A program made the translations under genes and the position numbers. Source: Novosphingobium sp. ZN18A2 (lineage in GTDB: Bacteria; Pseudomonadota; Alphaproteobacteria; Sphingomonadales; Sphingomonadaceae). Taken from it: DNA of 64,000 nt. The notes beneath the pieces are model-generated. The model saw nothing but the letters and a program-made list of their open reading frames with translations. It ran no database searches and was not told where the DNA came from. The stretch is from NCBI RefSeq assembly GCF_036784765.1, contig NZ_CP136651.1, positions 682,001 through 746,000 of the forward strand, given 5' to 3'. Shown here piece by piece: positions 42,063-52,166 of the stretch; the stretch's first letter is position 1, and every line of letters begins with the position of its first letter.

Positions 42063-43745
42063 ATGGCGAGGGCTATGCCAACGATAAGGGTAATGGGGCG
42101 AGCGCTCGTGGTTGGGGGAATTTTGCTAGGGGCCAGCACTGGCCTGCGTGCTCAGACTGCGCCGAGCCCGGGGACGATCCTGAAGCAAAGCACTCCGCCG
42201 CCGCCTTTGCCGACGGCGCCAGACAGCGTCCTCAAACTGCCCGGGCCTTCGCAGCAGTCGGCAGATGATTCCACACCTATTCCGGTTACGCACATCGAAT
42301 TAACCGGCAATAGCCTTATCTCCAGCAACCAACTGAAGCCGCTGGTCCAGGGCCTGGAAGGGCGCACCGTCACCCTTGGTGCGCTTCAGCTGGCCGCTCA
42401 ACGCATCACGGCACTGTATCAGGAGCGAGGTTATCCGCTGGCGCATGCCTTTGTTCCAGCGCAGACCATAACCAAGGGGGTGGTCCGTATCGAGGTGGTG
42501 GAGCCACACTATGATCGCATCGACATAGACGACCATAGCCGGCTCAGAATGAGCCAGGCCAAGAGCACATTGGGATTGAGTGCGGGTTCGGCCATTGCGC
42601 AAGGCGGGCTGGAACGCGGTCTGCTACTGCTCAATAGAACGCCCGGTATTCGTGTGGCCGGCACCTTGGTGCCAGGTGCGCAACCTGCGACCAGTACCTT
42701 GCAAGTCAGGATCGACAATACGCCACTGCTGCACGCGGCTTTTTACTCGGACAATTATGGCAACGATTCGACCGGACGCGCGCGTATTGGCGGCAGCCTC
42801 AGCCTGGACAACCCCTTAGGCCATGGCGCCCAGCTGACGCTTAATGCGCTGACCAGCACAAACGGGTTGCTGCATTCGTATGGATTCAGCGTCACCTCGC
42901 CAGACCTGTCGAACGGTCTGCGTGCAGGCGCTTACGGTTCGCACACCGATTATCGTCTCGGTGGTGACTTCGCCGCGCTGGAAATGAGCGGTCGTGTCAG
43001 GCAGGTCGGTGCCGATCTCGACTATCCATTGCTGATGGCACCCGGGCGGTTGATTGGGCTACGCTTGGACGCACTGCATAATGACTTCGCGCAGCGCAGC
43101 GGTGTGCTGGCAACTGACAGCCGCTGGCATATCAATCTGCTGAGGTTGAGTCTTAATGGTGCCTTCGCCGATTCCGGCGGCGGTCTGACTTCGGGCGGAC
43201 TTAGCATCAGCCGCGGCGTACTGGGTCTGGACAGTGCCGATGCACGCAACGCCAACAACACCGGGATAGGTGCGCCGGGCGAATTTTGGGTCGGACAGCT
43301 GTTGCTGCAACGCGATCAGACACTGCCGCTGGGCTGGAACCTTACAGTACGCTTCAGCGGGCAACTGGCCTCGCGCTCACTGGACGGTAGCGAGCAATTC
43401 TATCTCGGCGGCCCCTATGCAGTGATGAGTGCGCCGGCCAACAATGGAGGTGGCGACGACGGTGTTCTGCTGGACGCGCGCATTATGCACCCGATCCCCG
43501 GAATCCACACCGGAAGGCTGCAAGGGGGGGGGATGATCCAGTCGGGCAAGGTCTGGCGGCGCTCCAATGCCGGCACGGCTGGCGACGATCAGCACCTGAC
43601 CGGTGCCGGTCTGATTGTGGACTATCAATGGCAGCGCACGGTCAACGCTAGCCTGGCCTGGTCACATCCGATTTGGGAATCCCGCTCTGGAAACGGCGGC
43701 AATCCGCGCAATGAACTGTGGGCCCGGCTCACGGTCAACTTCTGA
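42063..43745 (+). CDS. TpsB two-partner secretion pore (ShlB/FhaC/HecB family)
   Basis: A 560-residue outer-membrane protein. The signal peptide is MGRALVVGGILLGASTGLRAQ (a start at 42075 is also possible), followed by a Pro-rich plug-like stretch and a POTRA domain (VTHIELTGNSLISSNQLKPL, ITALYQERGYPLAHAFVP, GVVRIEVVEPHYDRI). The barrel ends in ELWARLTVNF with terminal Phe. It exports the adhesin encoded 19 bases downstream by recognising its TPS domain. Gene order sulfotransferase-tpsB-tpsA suggests one operon. Confidence 0.92.
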   Translation: MARAMPTIRVMGRALVVGGILLGASTGLRAQTAPSPGTILKQSTPPPPLPTAPDSVLKLPGPSQQSADDSTPIPVTHIELTGNSLISSNQLKPLVQGLEGRTVTLGALQLAAQRITALYQERGYPLAHAFVPAQTITKGVVRIEVVEPHYDRIDIDDHSRLRMSQAKSTLGLSAGSAIAQGGLERGLLLLNRTPGIRVAGTLVPGAQPATSTLQVRIDNTPLLHAAFYSDNYGNDSTGRARIGGSLSLDNPLGHGAQLTLNALTSTNGLLHSYGFSVTSPDLSNGLRAGAYGSHTDYRLGGDFAALEMSGRVRQVGADLDYPLLMAPGRLIGLRLDALHNDFAQRSGVLATDSRWHINLLRLSLNGAFADSGGGLTSGGLSISRGVLGLDSADARNANNTGIGAPGEFWVGQLLLQRDQTLPLGWNLTVRFSGQLASRSLDGSEQFYLGGPYAVMSAPANNGGGDDGVLLDARIMHPIPGIHTGRLQGGGMIQSGKVWRRSNAGTAGDDQHLTGAGLIVDYQWQRTVNASLAWSHPIWESRSGNGGNPRNELWARLTVNF

Positions 43746-43764
43746 ACGCCACGGGGGAGTTCAC

Positions 43765-46700
43765 ATGAACCATAGGCACCAACCGACCCGCAATCGATTC
43801 AGTGACGCTGTGATCCGGGCAACCGAGGTCAGCCGCAACAGGGGCTACATCAACGCGCGTCGCTTCAGATTGAACCGGATTCGGCTGGCGCCGCTCGGCG
43901 CATTGGTACTGGGGGTCATTCCTAGCGTTGCACATGCGGCCCCCGCAACTGGCACGATTCAGTCAGTCGCGGTGTCCCCTAACTCCACGTCAGTCGGCAT
44001 CCAGGGTGCTGTTTCCCCGCCAGTGATGCCGCTGCCAACCGGTGCGAACGTGGTCAGCGGCCAGGCCACTGTAAATCAAACCGGCGGCACTCTGACGGTC
44101 GACCAAGCCAGCCAGAACGCGATTATCAACTGGCAATCCTTCAACATAGGAAGCGACAACACCGTCATATTCAATCAGCCGAACATCACTTCGGTCGCAT
44201 TGAACAGAGTGCTGGGAAGCGATCCGAGCGCGATCTTTGGCCACCTGAATGCCAATGGACAGGTGTTTCTGGTCAACCCGAACGGCGTCTATTTCGCTCC
44301 GGGCGCCCAGATTGACGTTGGCGGCATTGTCGCTTCGACATTGGACATAACCGACCAGGATTTCCTGTCTGGCAAATACCATTTCGCCGGTCACAGCACG
44401 GCAGGCGTGCGAAACGATGGCAGTATCCGTGCCGCCAATGGCGGCTATGTTGCCTTCATCGGCAAGAGTGTCAGCAACAATGGTTCGATTGCCACGCCCG
44501 AAGGCACAACTGCGCTGGGCGCAGGCGGCAGCGTCGACCTGACGCTGGCGAACAACTCGCTGCTCACCTTCAAGGTCAGCAGCAGCGCGCTGAATACACT
44601 GGCGCAGAACGGCGGCGTGATCGCAGCCAATGGCGGCACGGTAATCCTCAGTGCCCAGGCCAAGGATGCATTGCTGCAGACGGTGGTGAACAACACCGGG
44701 CAGATCCAAGCGCAGACGGTGGCCAGCCACAATGGCACCATCGAGCTGCTGGGTGGCGACAGCGGCACGGTGCAGGTGGCCGGCACCTTGGATGCCACCG
44801 CGCCCAATGGGGGCAATGGCGGCTTCATCGAGACCTCAGGCGCGCACCTCAAGGTCGCAGATGGTACCACGATCACCACTAAGGCTGTCAGAGGCGACAA
44901 TGGCCGATGGCTGATCGATCCCGCCGACTTCACCATCGCCCCTACGGGCGGCGACATCACCGGCGCGGCGCTCTCTGCGGCGCTGGCCAGTACCAGCGTC
45001 ACCATCCAGACCAGCATCACCACGACCACCGGCAGCTTCGTCAACTGCACCGGCATCAACTGCGGCACCGGAAACAATGCCGGCTACAACGATATCATCG
45101 TCAACGATACGGTGAGTTGGAGCGCCAACACGCTCACGCTGAACGCCTACCGCAACATCGTCATCAACACGGCAATGAACGCCTCCGGCACGGCCAAGCT
45201 GGCGCTGCTGTATGGCCAAGGCTCAATCAACGGCGTGATCGGCGGCGTTACCTCTGACTACATCGTCAACGCGCCGATTAATCTGGAAGCCGGACCGAAC
45301 TTGTCAACCAGGCTCGGCACCGGCGGCAGCGCGGTCACCTGGACCGTCATTACCAGCCTGGGCTTGGCTGGCGATGCCAGCACCACGCCGGGCACGATGA
45401 CACTGCAAGGTGTGACGGCCAGCAGCCTGACCGGAAACTACGCGCTGGGCGCCAATATCGACGCCTCGCCCACGGCCAATTGGAACCCCGACGGATTTGG
45501 CGGTTATTACGGTTTCGACCCCATTGGAGACGGCAATGGCGGTGCCACCTTTACCGGCCGGTTCGATGGGCTGGGCCACACCGTCAGCAACCTGACTACG
45601 GTCGCCCGCTACGCATTCGCGGCAAGCCTATTCGGCTATACGAGCAACAGCGCGATCCGCAACATCGGCATGTTGAACGCCAACGTCACCGGCATCCGCT
45701 ATGCCGGCGGATTGGTCGGCTACGCCATCGGCGGCAGCATCGATAACGTGTATGCCTCCGGCACGGTCAAAACGACATCGACCAATGACACTGTCGGCGG
45801 ACTGGTTGGCGTCAACAGTGGCACCATCAGCAACGCCTACGCCACCGGCAGCGTCAGCGGCAGTACCAATGTCGGCGGGCTGGCCGGTCGGAACAGCGGC
45901 ACCATCAACAACGCCTATGCTACCGGCAACGTCAGTGGCGTCTCCGAGGTCGGCGGTCTGGTCGGATTCAATCTGGGTTCTGGCAGTAAGATCACCAACG
46001 CCTACGCTATCGGCGACGTGACCGGCACCGGCATCCGTATCGGCGGACTGGTGGGATTCAGCACCAACGGTGCGATCAGCAACGCCTATGCCACCGGCAA
46101 TGTCAGCGGCGGGTCCACGGTCGGTGGGTTGCTCGGGCTTGCCTACAACGGCACGGTGAACAACGTCTACGCCACTGGAGCTGTCAGCGGCAGCAGCACG
46201 GTCGGCGGTCTGGCTGGAAGCAACAGCGGCAGCACGATCACCAACGGCTACTGGGACATCACGACCACCGGCAAGGGCACAAACGCTGGCTACGGCGCTC
46301 TTTCCGGTACGGTGACGGGCGGCGGCGGGCTGACCACAGCGCAGTTGACCGCGGCCCTGCCCTCGGGCTTCACCTCCAGCAACTGGGCCAACGCCGGCAA
46401 CCAGACCACGCCGTACCTGCTGACCAATACCAGCTTCCAGACCGTCAGCGGCGCAGTTCTGCTGGGCACTGACACCAGTGCCTCACCGACGCAATACCGG
46501 GTGATCACCAACGTCACCCAGTTGCAGAACATCAACAGCACCGGGGTGAACCTCGACTACGTGCTGGGCAACAGCATCGGCGCCTCGGCCACCGCCGGCT
46601 GGAACGGCGGCGCGGGCTTCACGCCGATTGGCACGGCCTCCACCTCCTTTACCGGCAGCCTGGAAGGTCTGGGCTACACCATCAGAAGTCTGTACATTCA

Positions 46701-49700
46701 CCAATCCGGCTCCGGCAATGACGGCTTCGGCCTGTTTGGAACTATCGGCAGCGCTGGCGCGGTGAGCAACCTGGGTCTGGTCGGCGGCAGCATCACCGGC
46801 AAGTCCTATACCGGGGCACTGGTCGGCAACAACGCCGGCACCATCAGCAATGTTTACTCCACGGCCAGCATCAACGGCCAGGTCGGCACGAATGTCGGCG
46901 GACTCGCCGGCTATAACGCCGGCACCATCAGCAACGCCTACACCTCCAGCATCATCAGCAACGGCGGCACCAACACCGGCGGACTGGTCGGCTATAACGC
47001 CGGCACCATCAGCAACGCCTATACGACCGGCAACGTCACCGGCCTGAGTTCCAGGACCGGCGGACTGGTCGGATTAAACACCGGCACCATCGGCAACGCT
47101 TACGCCACCGGCAATGTCCAGGGCGACACCAATGCCGGCGGACTGGTCGGCGGTAACATCGGCACCATCAGCAACGCCTACGCCACCGGCGACGTCACCG
47201 CCAACTACGACGCGGCGGGCGGACTGATCGGGATCAATAGCTCGGGCTCGGTCATTAACGTCTATGCCACCGGCAAGGTCAGCCTAAACTCGAGTTACTC
47301 CGGTACAAAGCTCGGCGGGGTGCTCGGCGTCAGCTATGGCGGTAGCTACTCGAGCGTCTACTGGGACACCACCACCAGTGGCACCACCAACAGTGGTGGT
47401 GCCGGCAACGGCCTGACCACCGCGCAGCTGGCCTCTGCCCTGCCCTCGGGCTTCAGCAGCAGCTTGTGGGCCAACGCCGGCGGCCAGACCACGCCGTACC
47501 TGCTGGGCAACACCGACTTCGAAAGTTACAGCGGCTCGGTGATCTTGGGTACAGATACCAGCGCTACGCCAACGCTGTACAAAGTGATCACCCGCCTCAC
47601 CCAGCTTCAAAACATCAACAGCACCGGGGTGAACCTCGACTACGTGCTGGGCAATAACATCGACGCCTCGCCCACCGGCAGCTGGAACGGTGGCGCAGGC
47701 TTCGAGCCCATTGGCAGCAATGGCAACGCTTTCAGCGGCGTATTCGATGGCCTGAGCTTCGCCGTCAGCGACCTTACCATCAACCGGCCGTCCACCAATT
47801 TTGTGGGGCTGTTCGGTAGGGTGGGAAGCGGTGGCGTGGTGCGCAATATCGGTATCATCGGAGGCAGCATCACCGGCAAGGGTTACGTGGGCGGTCTGGT
47901 GGGCAGTAACATTGGTGGTTCAGTCAGCAATGCCTATGCGACTGGCCCGGTCAGCGGTACCTCACCCGTGGGTGGGCTGGTCGGATATTCCAGCGGATCG
48001 ATCAGCAACGCCTATGCCAGCGGTAGCGTCAGCGGCACCGATGGTCTCGGTGGACTGGTCGGCGTGAACGTTGGAGTCATCACCGACACCTACGCCACCG
48101 GAAGCGTCCGCGTCAGCGGCAGCGCCCTCGCATATGGCATCGGTGGCCTGGTTGGAGCGAACAGCACCAACGGTCAGATTATCAATGCCTATGCCAGTGG
48201 CAGCGTCACCGGCAACGGCAGCCTCGGCGGGTTGGTTGGAGCCAACTTCAATGGCAGCGTCACTAATGGGTATTGGGACACCACCACCGGTCTCACCTCT
48301 GGTTTTGGCAACAGCAACGGAACCGTCACTGGCGGCGGCGGCCTGACCACGGCACAGCTGGCCGCAACTTTGCCCACTGGCTTCGCCTCAAGCGACTGGG
48401 CCAACGCCGACAACCAGACCACACCATACCTGCTTGCCAACACCAGTTTCAATACGATCAGCGGATCGGTATTCTTGGGTACTGACACCAGCGCGACACC
48501 GACTCAGTACAAGGTGATCACGAGCGTCACCCAGCTTCAGAACATCAACAGCACGGGCCTTGGCCTCGACTACGTATTGGGCAACAGCATCGACGCCTCG
48601 GCCACCGCCGGCTGGAACAACGGCGCGGGCTTTGTGCCGTTCGGCAACAACTACTTCACCAACGCGTTTACCGGCGTCTTCGACGGCTTGGGTTTCACCG
48701 TCAGCAACCTTACCGTCAATCGGCCGTCCGCCAGCTATGTGGGTTTGTTCGGCGTGGTCGGCAGCGGCGGCGTAGTACGCAACATCGGCGTCATCGGCGG
48801 AAGTTTTACCGGCTCCTACTCTGTAGGCGCTCTAGTCGGCGCCAACCTAGGCACTATCTCTGACGCATACGCGACCAGCGGCGTCACCGGCAATGCCCTC
48901 GTCGGCGGCTTGGTCGGCCTGAACACCAATGGGGCGATCATCAACGCCTATGCCACCGGCAATGTCACCGGCTCCGGCGCCAACCAAGAAGACCTCGGCG
49001 GTCTGGTCGGCTACAACTCGAATGGCTCGATCAGTAACGCCTACGCCACCGGCAACGTCACCGGCAAGTGGCAGATCGGCGGCTTGGTCGGGCTGAGCTC
49101 CAATAGCTCCACGATCAGCGATGTCTATGCTCTCGGCAATGTCAGCGGCACCAATGAGGTCGGTGGATTGGTCGGCTCCAATACAGCGGACTCCACCATC
49201 ACCAACGCCTATGCCACCGGCAGCGTCAGCGGCACCAATAAGGTCGGCGCGCTGGTCGGGATGAACTCGAACGGAGCGGTCATCACCAACGGTTACTGGG
49301 ATACCAGTACGGGGCTCGGCACTGGGATTGGTAGCAGCAACGGCGGCGCCGTAACCGGGGGCGGCGGCTTGACCAGCACGCAAATGATGCAGCAGGCAAG
49401 CTTCACCGGATTCGACTTCAGCTCTCCGGTGTGGGTGAACTACAGTGGCCACACCGCACCACTGCTCAACGTGTTCCTCATCCCGCTCACGATCACTGCC
49501 GACAACCAGGGCCAGACATACAACGGCGGCACTTTCGGGCTGCTCAACCCGAGCTATTCGGTGGCAGGCGCGGATACGTCAGGACACCTGTTCGGTCTAG
49601 GTGACGCGTACAATGGCGCAGTCAATGTCGGCAGCTATAGCCCGGATCTGTGGTCGGATCAGCAAGGCTATCGTATTGCTTACGTGGGCGGCGCCCTCTC

Positions 49701-51291
49701 CATCACCGCCAAGACCCTCAGCCTCACCGGCCTCGCCGCCAACAACAAGGTCTACGACGGCACGACCGATGCCACCGTCAGTGGCTTCGGCAGCCTTGCA
49801 GGCATCGTCGGCAGCGACAACGTCGGCCTCGATACCACAGCAACCAGCGCCAGCTTCGCCGACGCCAACGCCGGCACCGGCAAGACCGTCACCGTCACCG
49901 GCCTCGCTCTCACGGGCACTGCCGCCGGAAACTATACTCTGTCCTCGGCCGGCACGACGACAGCCGACATCACCGCCAAGACCCTCAGCCTCACCGGCCT
50001 CACCGCCAACAACAAGGTCTACGACGGCACGACCGATGCCACCGTCAGTGGCTTCGGCAGCCTTGCAGGCATCGTCGGCAGTGACAACGTCGGCCTCGAT
50101 ACCACAGCAACCAGCGCCAGCTTCGCCGACGCCAATGCCGGCACCGGCAAGACCGTCACCGTCACCGGCCTCGCTCTCACGGGCACTGCCGCCGGAAACT
50201 ATACTCTGTCCTCGGCCGGCACGACGACAGCCGACATCACCGCCAAGACCCTCAGCCTCACCGGCCTCACCGCCAACAACAAGGTCTACGACGGCACGAC
50301 CGATGCCACCGTCAGTGGCTTCGGCAGCCTTGCAGGCATCGTCGGCAGTGACAACGTCGGCCTCGATACCACAGCAACCAGCGCCAGCTTCGCCGACGCC
50401 AATGCCGGCACCGGCAAGACCGTCACCGTCACCGGCCTCGCTCTCACGGGCACTGCCGCCGGAAACTATACTCTGTCCTCGGCCGGCGCGACGACAGCCG
50501 ACATCACCGCCAAAACCCTCAGCCTCACCGGCCTCACCGCCAACAACAAGGTCTACGACGGCACGACCGATGCCACCGTCAGTGGCTTCGGCAGCCTTGC
50601 AGGCATCGTCGGCAGTGACAACGTCGGCCTCGATACCACAGCAACCAGCGCCAGCTTCGCCGACGCCAATGCCGGCACCGGCAAGACCGTCACCGTCACC
50701 GGCCTCGCTCTCACGGGCACTGCCGCCGGAAACTATACTCTGTCCTCGGCCGGCACGACGACAGCCGACATCACCGCCAAGACCCTGAGCGTCAGTCTGC
50801 TCGGCAATCCCACGAAGACGTATGATGGCACTACAGATGCGACGCTGAGCACTTCCAACTTCCTGCTCACAGGTTTCGTCGATGGACAGGGCGCAAGCGT
50901 CACCCAGACGGATGGAAGTTATGCCAGTTCCCAGATTGGCGTCGGCCTCGCCGTCACCGCCAACCTCACGATCGGCGACTACAGTGCCGACGCTGGCACA
51001 CTACTAAGCAACTATGTGCTGCCCGTCACAGCCAGCGGAACGGGCAGCATCTTACCGTCGCCAAATGGAACTGCGGGCAACGCGAGCGCGAATGCCGGGC
51101 AAAATGCCACCTGGGGGTACATTGGACAGGACGGATGGCGATTGAAACTGGACCCGCGCCTGCAATGGCTACTGGCATCGTCATTGAAGTCGAGCGCGGT
51201 ACAACTGTCCATCAACGCTGGCACAATGGACACGCCGCCATGCTCCATAGATGCTTTCACGGCCCTCTCCAGTGCATGTCGCAAATATTGA
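43765..51291 (+). CDS. Filamentous haemagglutinin-type TpsA adhesin
   Basis: A 2508-residue exoprotein starting at ATG 43765 with GGGGGAG upstream. A long signal region (basic NARRFRLNRIRLAPLG then LGALVLGVIPSVAHA) precedes the TPS secretion domain (GANVVSGQATVNQTGGTLTV, NWQSFNIGSDNTVIFNQP, VFLVNPNGVYFAPGAQIDVG). Then come about 25 GLUG motifs (GGLVG ... ISNAYATG) arranged in repeated ~1-kb blocks, an MBG_2-like segment and four near-identical 89-residue YDG/MBG units (49711-50778). The C-terminus has a cysteine pair, PPCSIDAFTALSSACRKY, reminiscent of HMW1 tethering to its TpsB. It probably mediates adhesion or aggregation. Base composition is unlike the chromosome flanks. Confidence 0.93.
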   Translation: MNHRHQPTRNRFSDAVIRATEVSRNRGYINARRFRLNRIRLAPLGALVLGVIPSVAHAAPATGTIQSVAVSPNSTSVGIQGAVSPPVMPLPTGANVVSGQATVNQTGGTLTVDQASQNAIINWQSFNIGSDNTVIFNQPNITSVALNRVLGSDPSAIFGHLNANGQVFLVNPNGVYFAPGAQIDVGGIVASTLDITDQDFLSGKYHFAGHSTAGVRNDGSIRAANGGYVAFIGKSVSNNGSIATPEGTTALGAGGSVDLTLANNSLLTFKVSSSALNTLAQNGGVIAANGGTVILSAQAKDALLQTVVNNTGQIQAQTVASHNGTIELLGGDSGTVQVAGTLDATAPNGGNGGFIETSGAHLKVADGTTITTKAVRGDNGRWLIDPADFTIAPTGGDITGAALSAALASTSVTIQTSITTTTGSFVNCTGINCGTGNNAGYNDIIVNDTVSWSANTLTLNAYRNIVINTAMNASGTAKLALLYGQGSINGVIGGVTSDYIVNAPINLEAGPNLSTRLGTGGSAVTWTVITSLGLAGDASTTPGTMTLQGVTASSLTGNYALGANIDASPTANWNPDGFGGYYGFDPIGDGNGGATFTGRFDGLGHTVSNLTTVARYAFAASLFGYTSNSAIRNIGMLNANVTGIRYAGGLVGYAIGGSIDNVYASGTVKTTSTNDTVGGLVGVNSGTISNAYATGSVSGSTNVGGLAGRNSGTINNAYATGNVSGVSEVGGLVGFNLGSGSKITNAYAIGDVTGTGIRIGGLVGFSTNGAISNAYATGNVSGGSTVGGLLGLAYNGTVNNVYATGAVSGSSTVGGLAGSNSGSTITNGYWDITTTGKGTNAGYGALSGTVTGGGGLTTAQLTAALPSGFTSSNWANAGNQTTPYLLTNTSFQTVSGAVLLGTDTSASPTQYRVITNVTQLQNINSTGVNLDYVLGNSIGASATAGWNGGAGFTPIGTASTSFTGSLEGLGYTIRSLYIHQSGSGNDGFGLFGTIGSAGAVSNLGLVGGSITGKSYTGALVGNNAGTISNVYSTASINGQVGTNVGGLAGYNAGTISNAYTSSIISNGGTNTGGLVGYNAGTISNAYTTGNVTGLSSRTGGLVGLNTGTIGNAYATGNVQGDTNAGGLVGGNIGTISNAYATGDVTANYDAAGGLIGINSSGSVINVYATGKVSLNSSYSGTKLGGVLGVSYGGSYSSVYWDTTTSGTTNSGGAGNGLTTAQLASALPSGFSSSLWANAGGQTTPYLLGNTDFESYSGSVILGTDTSATPTLYKVITRLTQLQNINSTGVNLDYVLGNNIDASPTGSWNGGAGFEPIGSNGNAFSGVFDGLSFAVSDLTINRPSTNFVGLFGRVGSGGVVRNIGIIGGSITGKGYVGGLVGSNIGGSVSNAYATGPVSGTSPVGGLVGYSSGSISNAYASGSVSGTDGLGGLVGVNVGVITDTYATGSVRVSGSALAYGIGGLVGANSTNGQIINAYASGSVTGNGSLGGLVGANFNGSVTNGYWDTTTGLTSGFGNSNGTVTGGGGLTTAQLAATLPTGFASSDWANADNQTTPYLLANTSFNTISGSVFLGTDTSATPTQYKVITSVTQLQNINSTGLGLDYVLGNSIDASATAGWNNGAGFVPFGNNYFTNAFTGVFDGLGFTVSNLTVNRPSASYVGLFGVVGSGGVVRNIGVIGGSFTGSYSVGALVGANLGTISDAYATSGVTGNALVGGLVGLNTNGAIINAYATGNVTGSGANQEDLGGLVGYNSNGSISNAYATGNVTGKWQIGGLVGLSSNSSTISDVYALGNVSGTNEVGGLVGSNTADSTITNAYATGSVSGTNKVGALVGMNSNGAVITNGYWDTSTGLGTGIGSSNGGAVTGGGGLTSTQMMQQASFTGFDFSSPVWVNYSGHTAPLLNVFLIPLTITADNQGQTYNGGTFGLLNPSYSVAGADTSGHLFGLGDAYNGAVNVGSYSPDLWSDQQGYRIAYVGGALSITAKTLSLTGLAANNKVYDGTTDATVSGFGSLAGIVGSDNVGLDTTATSASFADANAGTGKTVTVTGLALTGTAAGNYTLSSAGTTTADITAKTLSLTGLTANNKVYDGTTDATVSGFGSLAGIVGSDNVGLDTTATSASFADANAGTGKTVTVTGLALTGTAAGNYTLSSAGTTTADITAKTLSLTGLTANNKVYDGTTDATVSGFGSLAGIVGSDNVGLDTTATSASFADANAGTGKTVTVTGLALTGTAAGNYTLSSAGATTADITAKTLSLTGLTANNKVYDGTTDATVSGFGSLAGIVGSDNVGLDTTATSASFADANAGTGKTVTVTGLALTGTAAGNYTLSSAGTTTADITAKTLSVSLLGNPTKTYDGTTDATLSTSNFLLTGFVDGQGASVTQTDGSYASSQIGVGLAVTANLTIGDYSADAGTLLSNYVLPVTASGTGSILPSPNGTAGNASANAGQNATWGYIGQDGWRLKLDPRLQWLLASSLKSSAVQLSINAGTMDTPPCSIDAFTALSSACRKY
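45670..49370 (+). repeat. GLUG-repeat blocks within the adhesin gene
   Basis: Three spacer segments encoding a similar text (TPYLL-NT-F followed by LGTDTSA-PT and VTQLQNINSTG) begin near 46400, 47480 and 48410, dividing the GLUG motifs into blocks of about 1 kb. The blocks are diverged in detail, so they are older than the YDG units downstream. Confidence 0.75.
49711..50778 (+). repeat. Four near-identical 267-bp YDG/MBG repeats in the adhesin gene
   Basis: Units begin at 49711, 49978, 50245 and 50512; a diverged fifth starts at 50779. Each encodes 89 residues starting KTLSLTGL and containing NNKVYDGTTDATVSGFGSLA. Only a few base differences separate the units, which points to recent expansion or gene conversion. 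Confidence 0.93.
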
Positions 51292-51741
51292 GAGCAGGAA
51301 TCGCCGACAAAGCGGACGTCAGGGTGCCCTTAGCGACTTGCGATAGAGTGGAATTTGAATGTTGCTCGCTTTCGGATGAGGCTATCTGGTCACAATGGAC
51401 AAAAGATACTCCGAAAGCTTCAATCAAGCATTGGCGAACGAGCCAGATGTAGAAGCGCTCTGGAAAGCCGTCGGCATCCTTCAGACCCACCCCGCCTTGG
51501 TGATCTGCCCCCAAGATTAGGGCTAAGCGCTACTCAAATCGGAAATTGCGACCCGAAGGAGAATTCACACTTGCTAATACTCCGATCTCCCTTGCAAAAC
51601 GTCACGTGAATATTTGTTAATGTTCGCTGGGCACCGCGATTCAAAGGTGATCCGATTGGCTGCGATGCGTCAACTGTCATGTCCGCTTTCGGGGCTGAGC
51701 TACCAAGCAGGAAGCGACCCGATTGCGAGCGTTTGCGCGGC
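51292..51741. other. Region after the adhesin gene
   Basis: A 450-base stretch without a clear gene. A 41-residue plus-strand frame at 51395-51520 (MDKRYSESFNQALANEPDVE, ending LVICPQD) has a coherent composition and could be a small or truncated gene, but no ribosome site or family is recognised. Confidence 0.4.
51395..51520 (+). CDS. Possible small hypothetical protein
   Basis: A 41-residue frame, MDKRYSESFNQALANEPDVE continuing EALWKAVGILQTHPALVICP. It looks helical and protein-like, but no upstream ribosome site is evident and it may be a leftover of a larger gene. Low certainty. Confidence 0.25.
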   Translation: MDKRYSESFNQALANEPDVEALWKAVGILQTHPALVICPQD

Positions 51742-52130
51742 TCACGCATCTTGCACGGACGGAAGATTCTTCACCCTTATCGCGACGAAGTAGCCGATCG
51801 AGTTCAAGATCATGTGCGCCACAATCAGCCACCACAGGCTATGCGTCAGCGCAAATCCGATCGCGAAGGCCAGCCCGATCACTCCCGTACGCAAGATACC
51901 TGATGGTCCTTGATAAGCGTGAGCCAAGCCGAAGGCGACTGACGCGATTGTGGCAGCACCCCACACTCCGAGGAGGGGCGCAAGCGCCCAGAACAGATAG
52001 CCCCGGAACAGCAACTCTTCGGTGAAACTTCCGATGATGATGACGAGAGGAAAGAGCACGAACTGCGCATTGGTTCGAGGAGCGATACGCATCCTCTCCA
52101 GCTTTTCTCGCTGTCAAGCGAACCGAGGAT
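51742..52130 (-). pseudogene. CPBP intramembrane protease, C-terminal half (interrupted by IS21)
   Basis: Translation from 52092 gives 116 residues with all CPBP motifs: GSFTEELLFRGYLFWAL (EExxR), VAFGLAHAYQG (FxxxH) and VAHMILNSIGYF (HxxxN). The N-terminal membrane segments that should precede them are missing here and are found at 54316-54662 on the other side of the IS21 element, in the same orientation. Family members are CAAX-like proteases or immunity/abortive proteins. The gene is therefore split; the fragment could still be read from ATG 52092 but lacks its promoter. Confidence 0.78.
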
Positions 52131-52166
52131 TTGACCCCTTGGGCGAACTGAAGAACTGACCCCCTG

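Noticed and set aside
49711-50778. Tandem repeats as a CRISPR array
   Set aside because: Units are 267 bp, contiguous and in frame within a gene; there are no short spacers and no cas genes.
49601-50788. Plus-strand 395-codon frame over the YDG repeats
   Set aside because: It is the +1 frame of the near-identical 267-bp repeats, giving Pro/Ser/Ala-rich text without any domain; the adhesin frame continues through.
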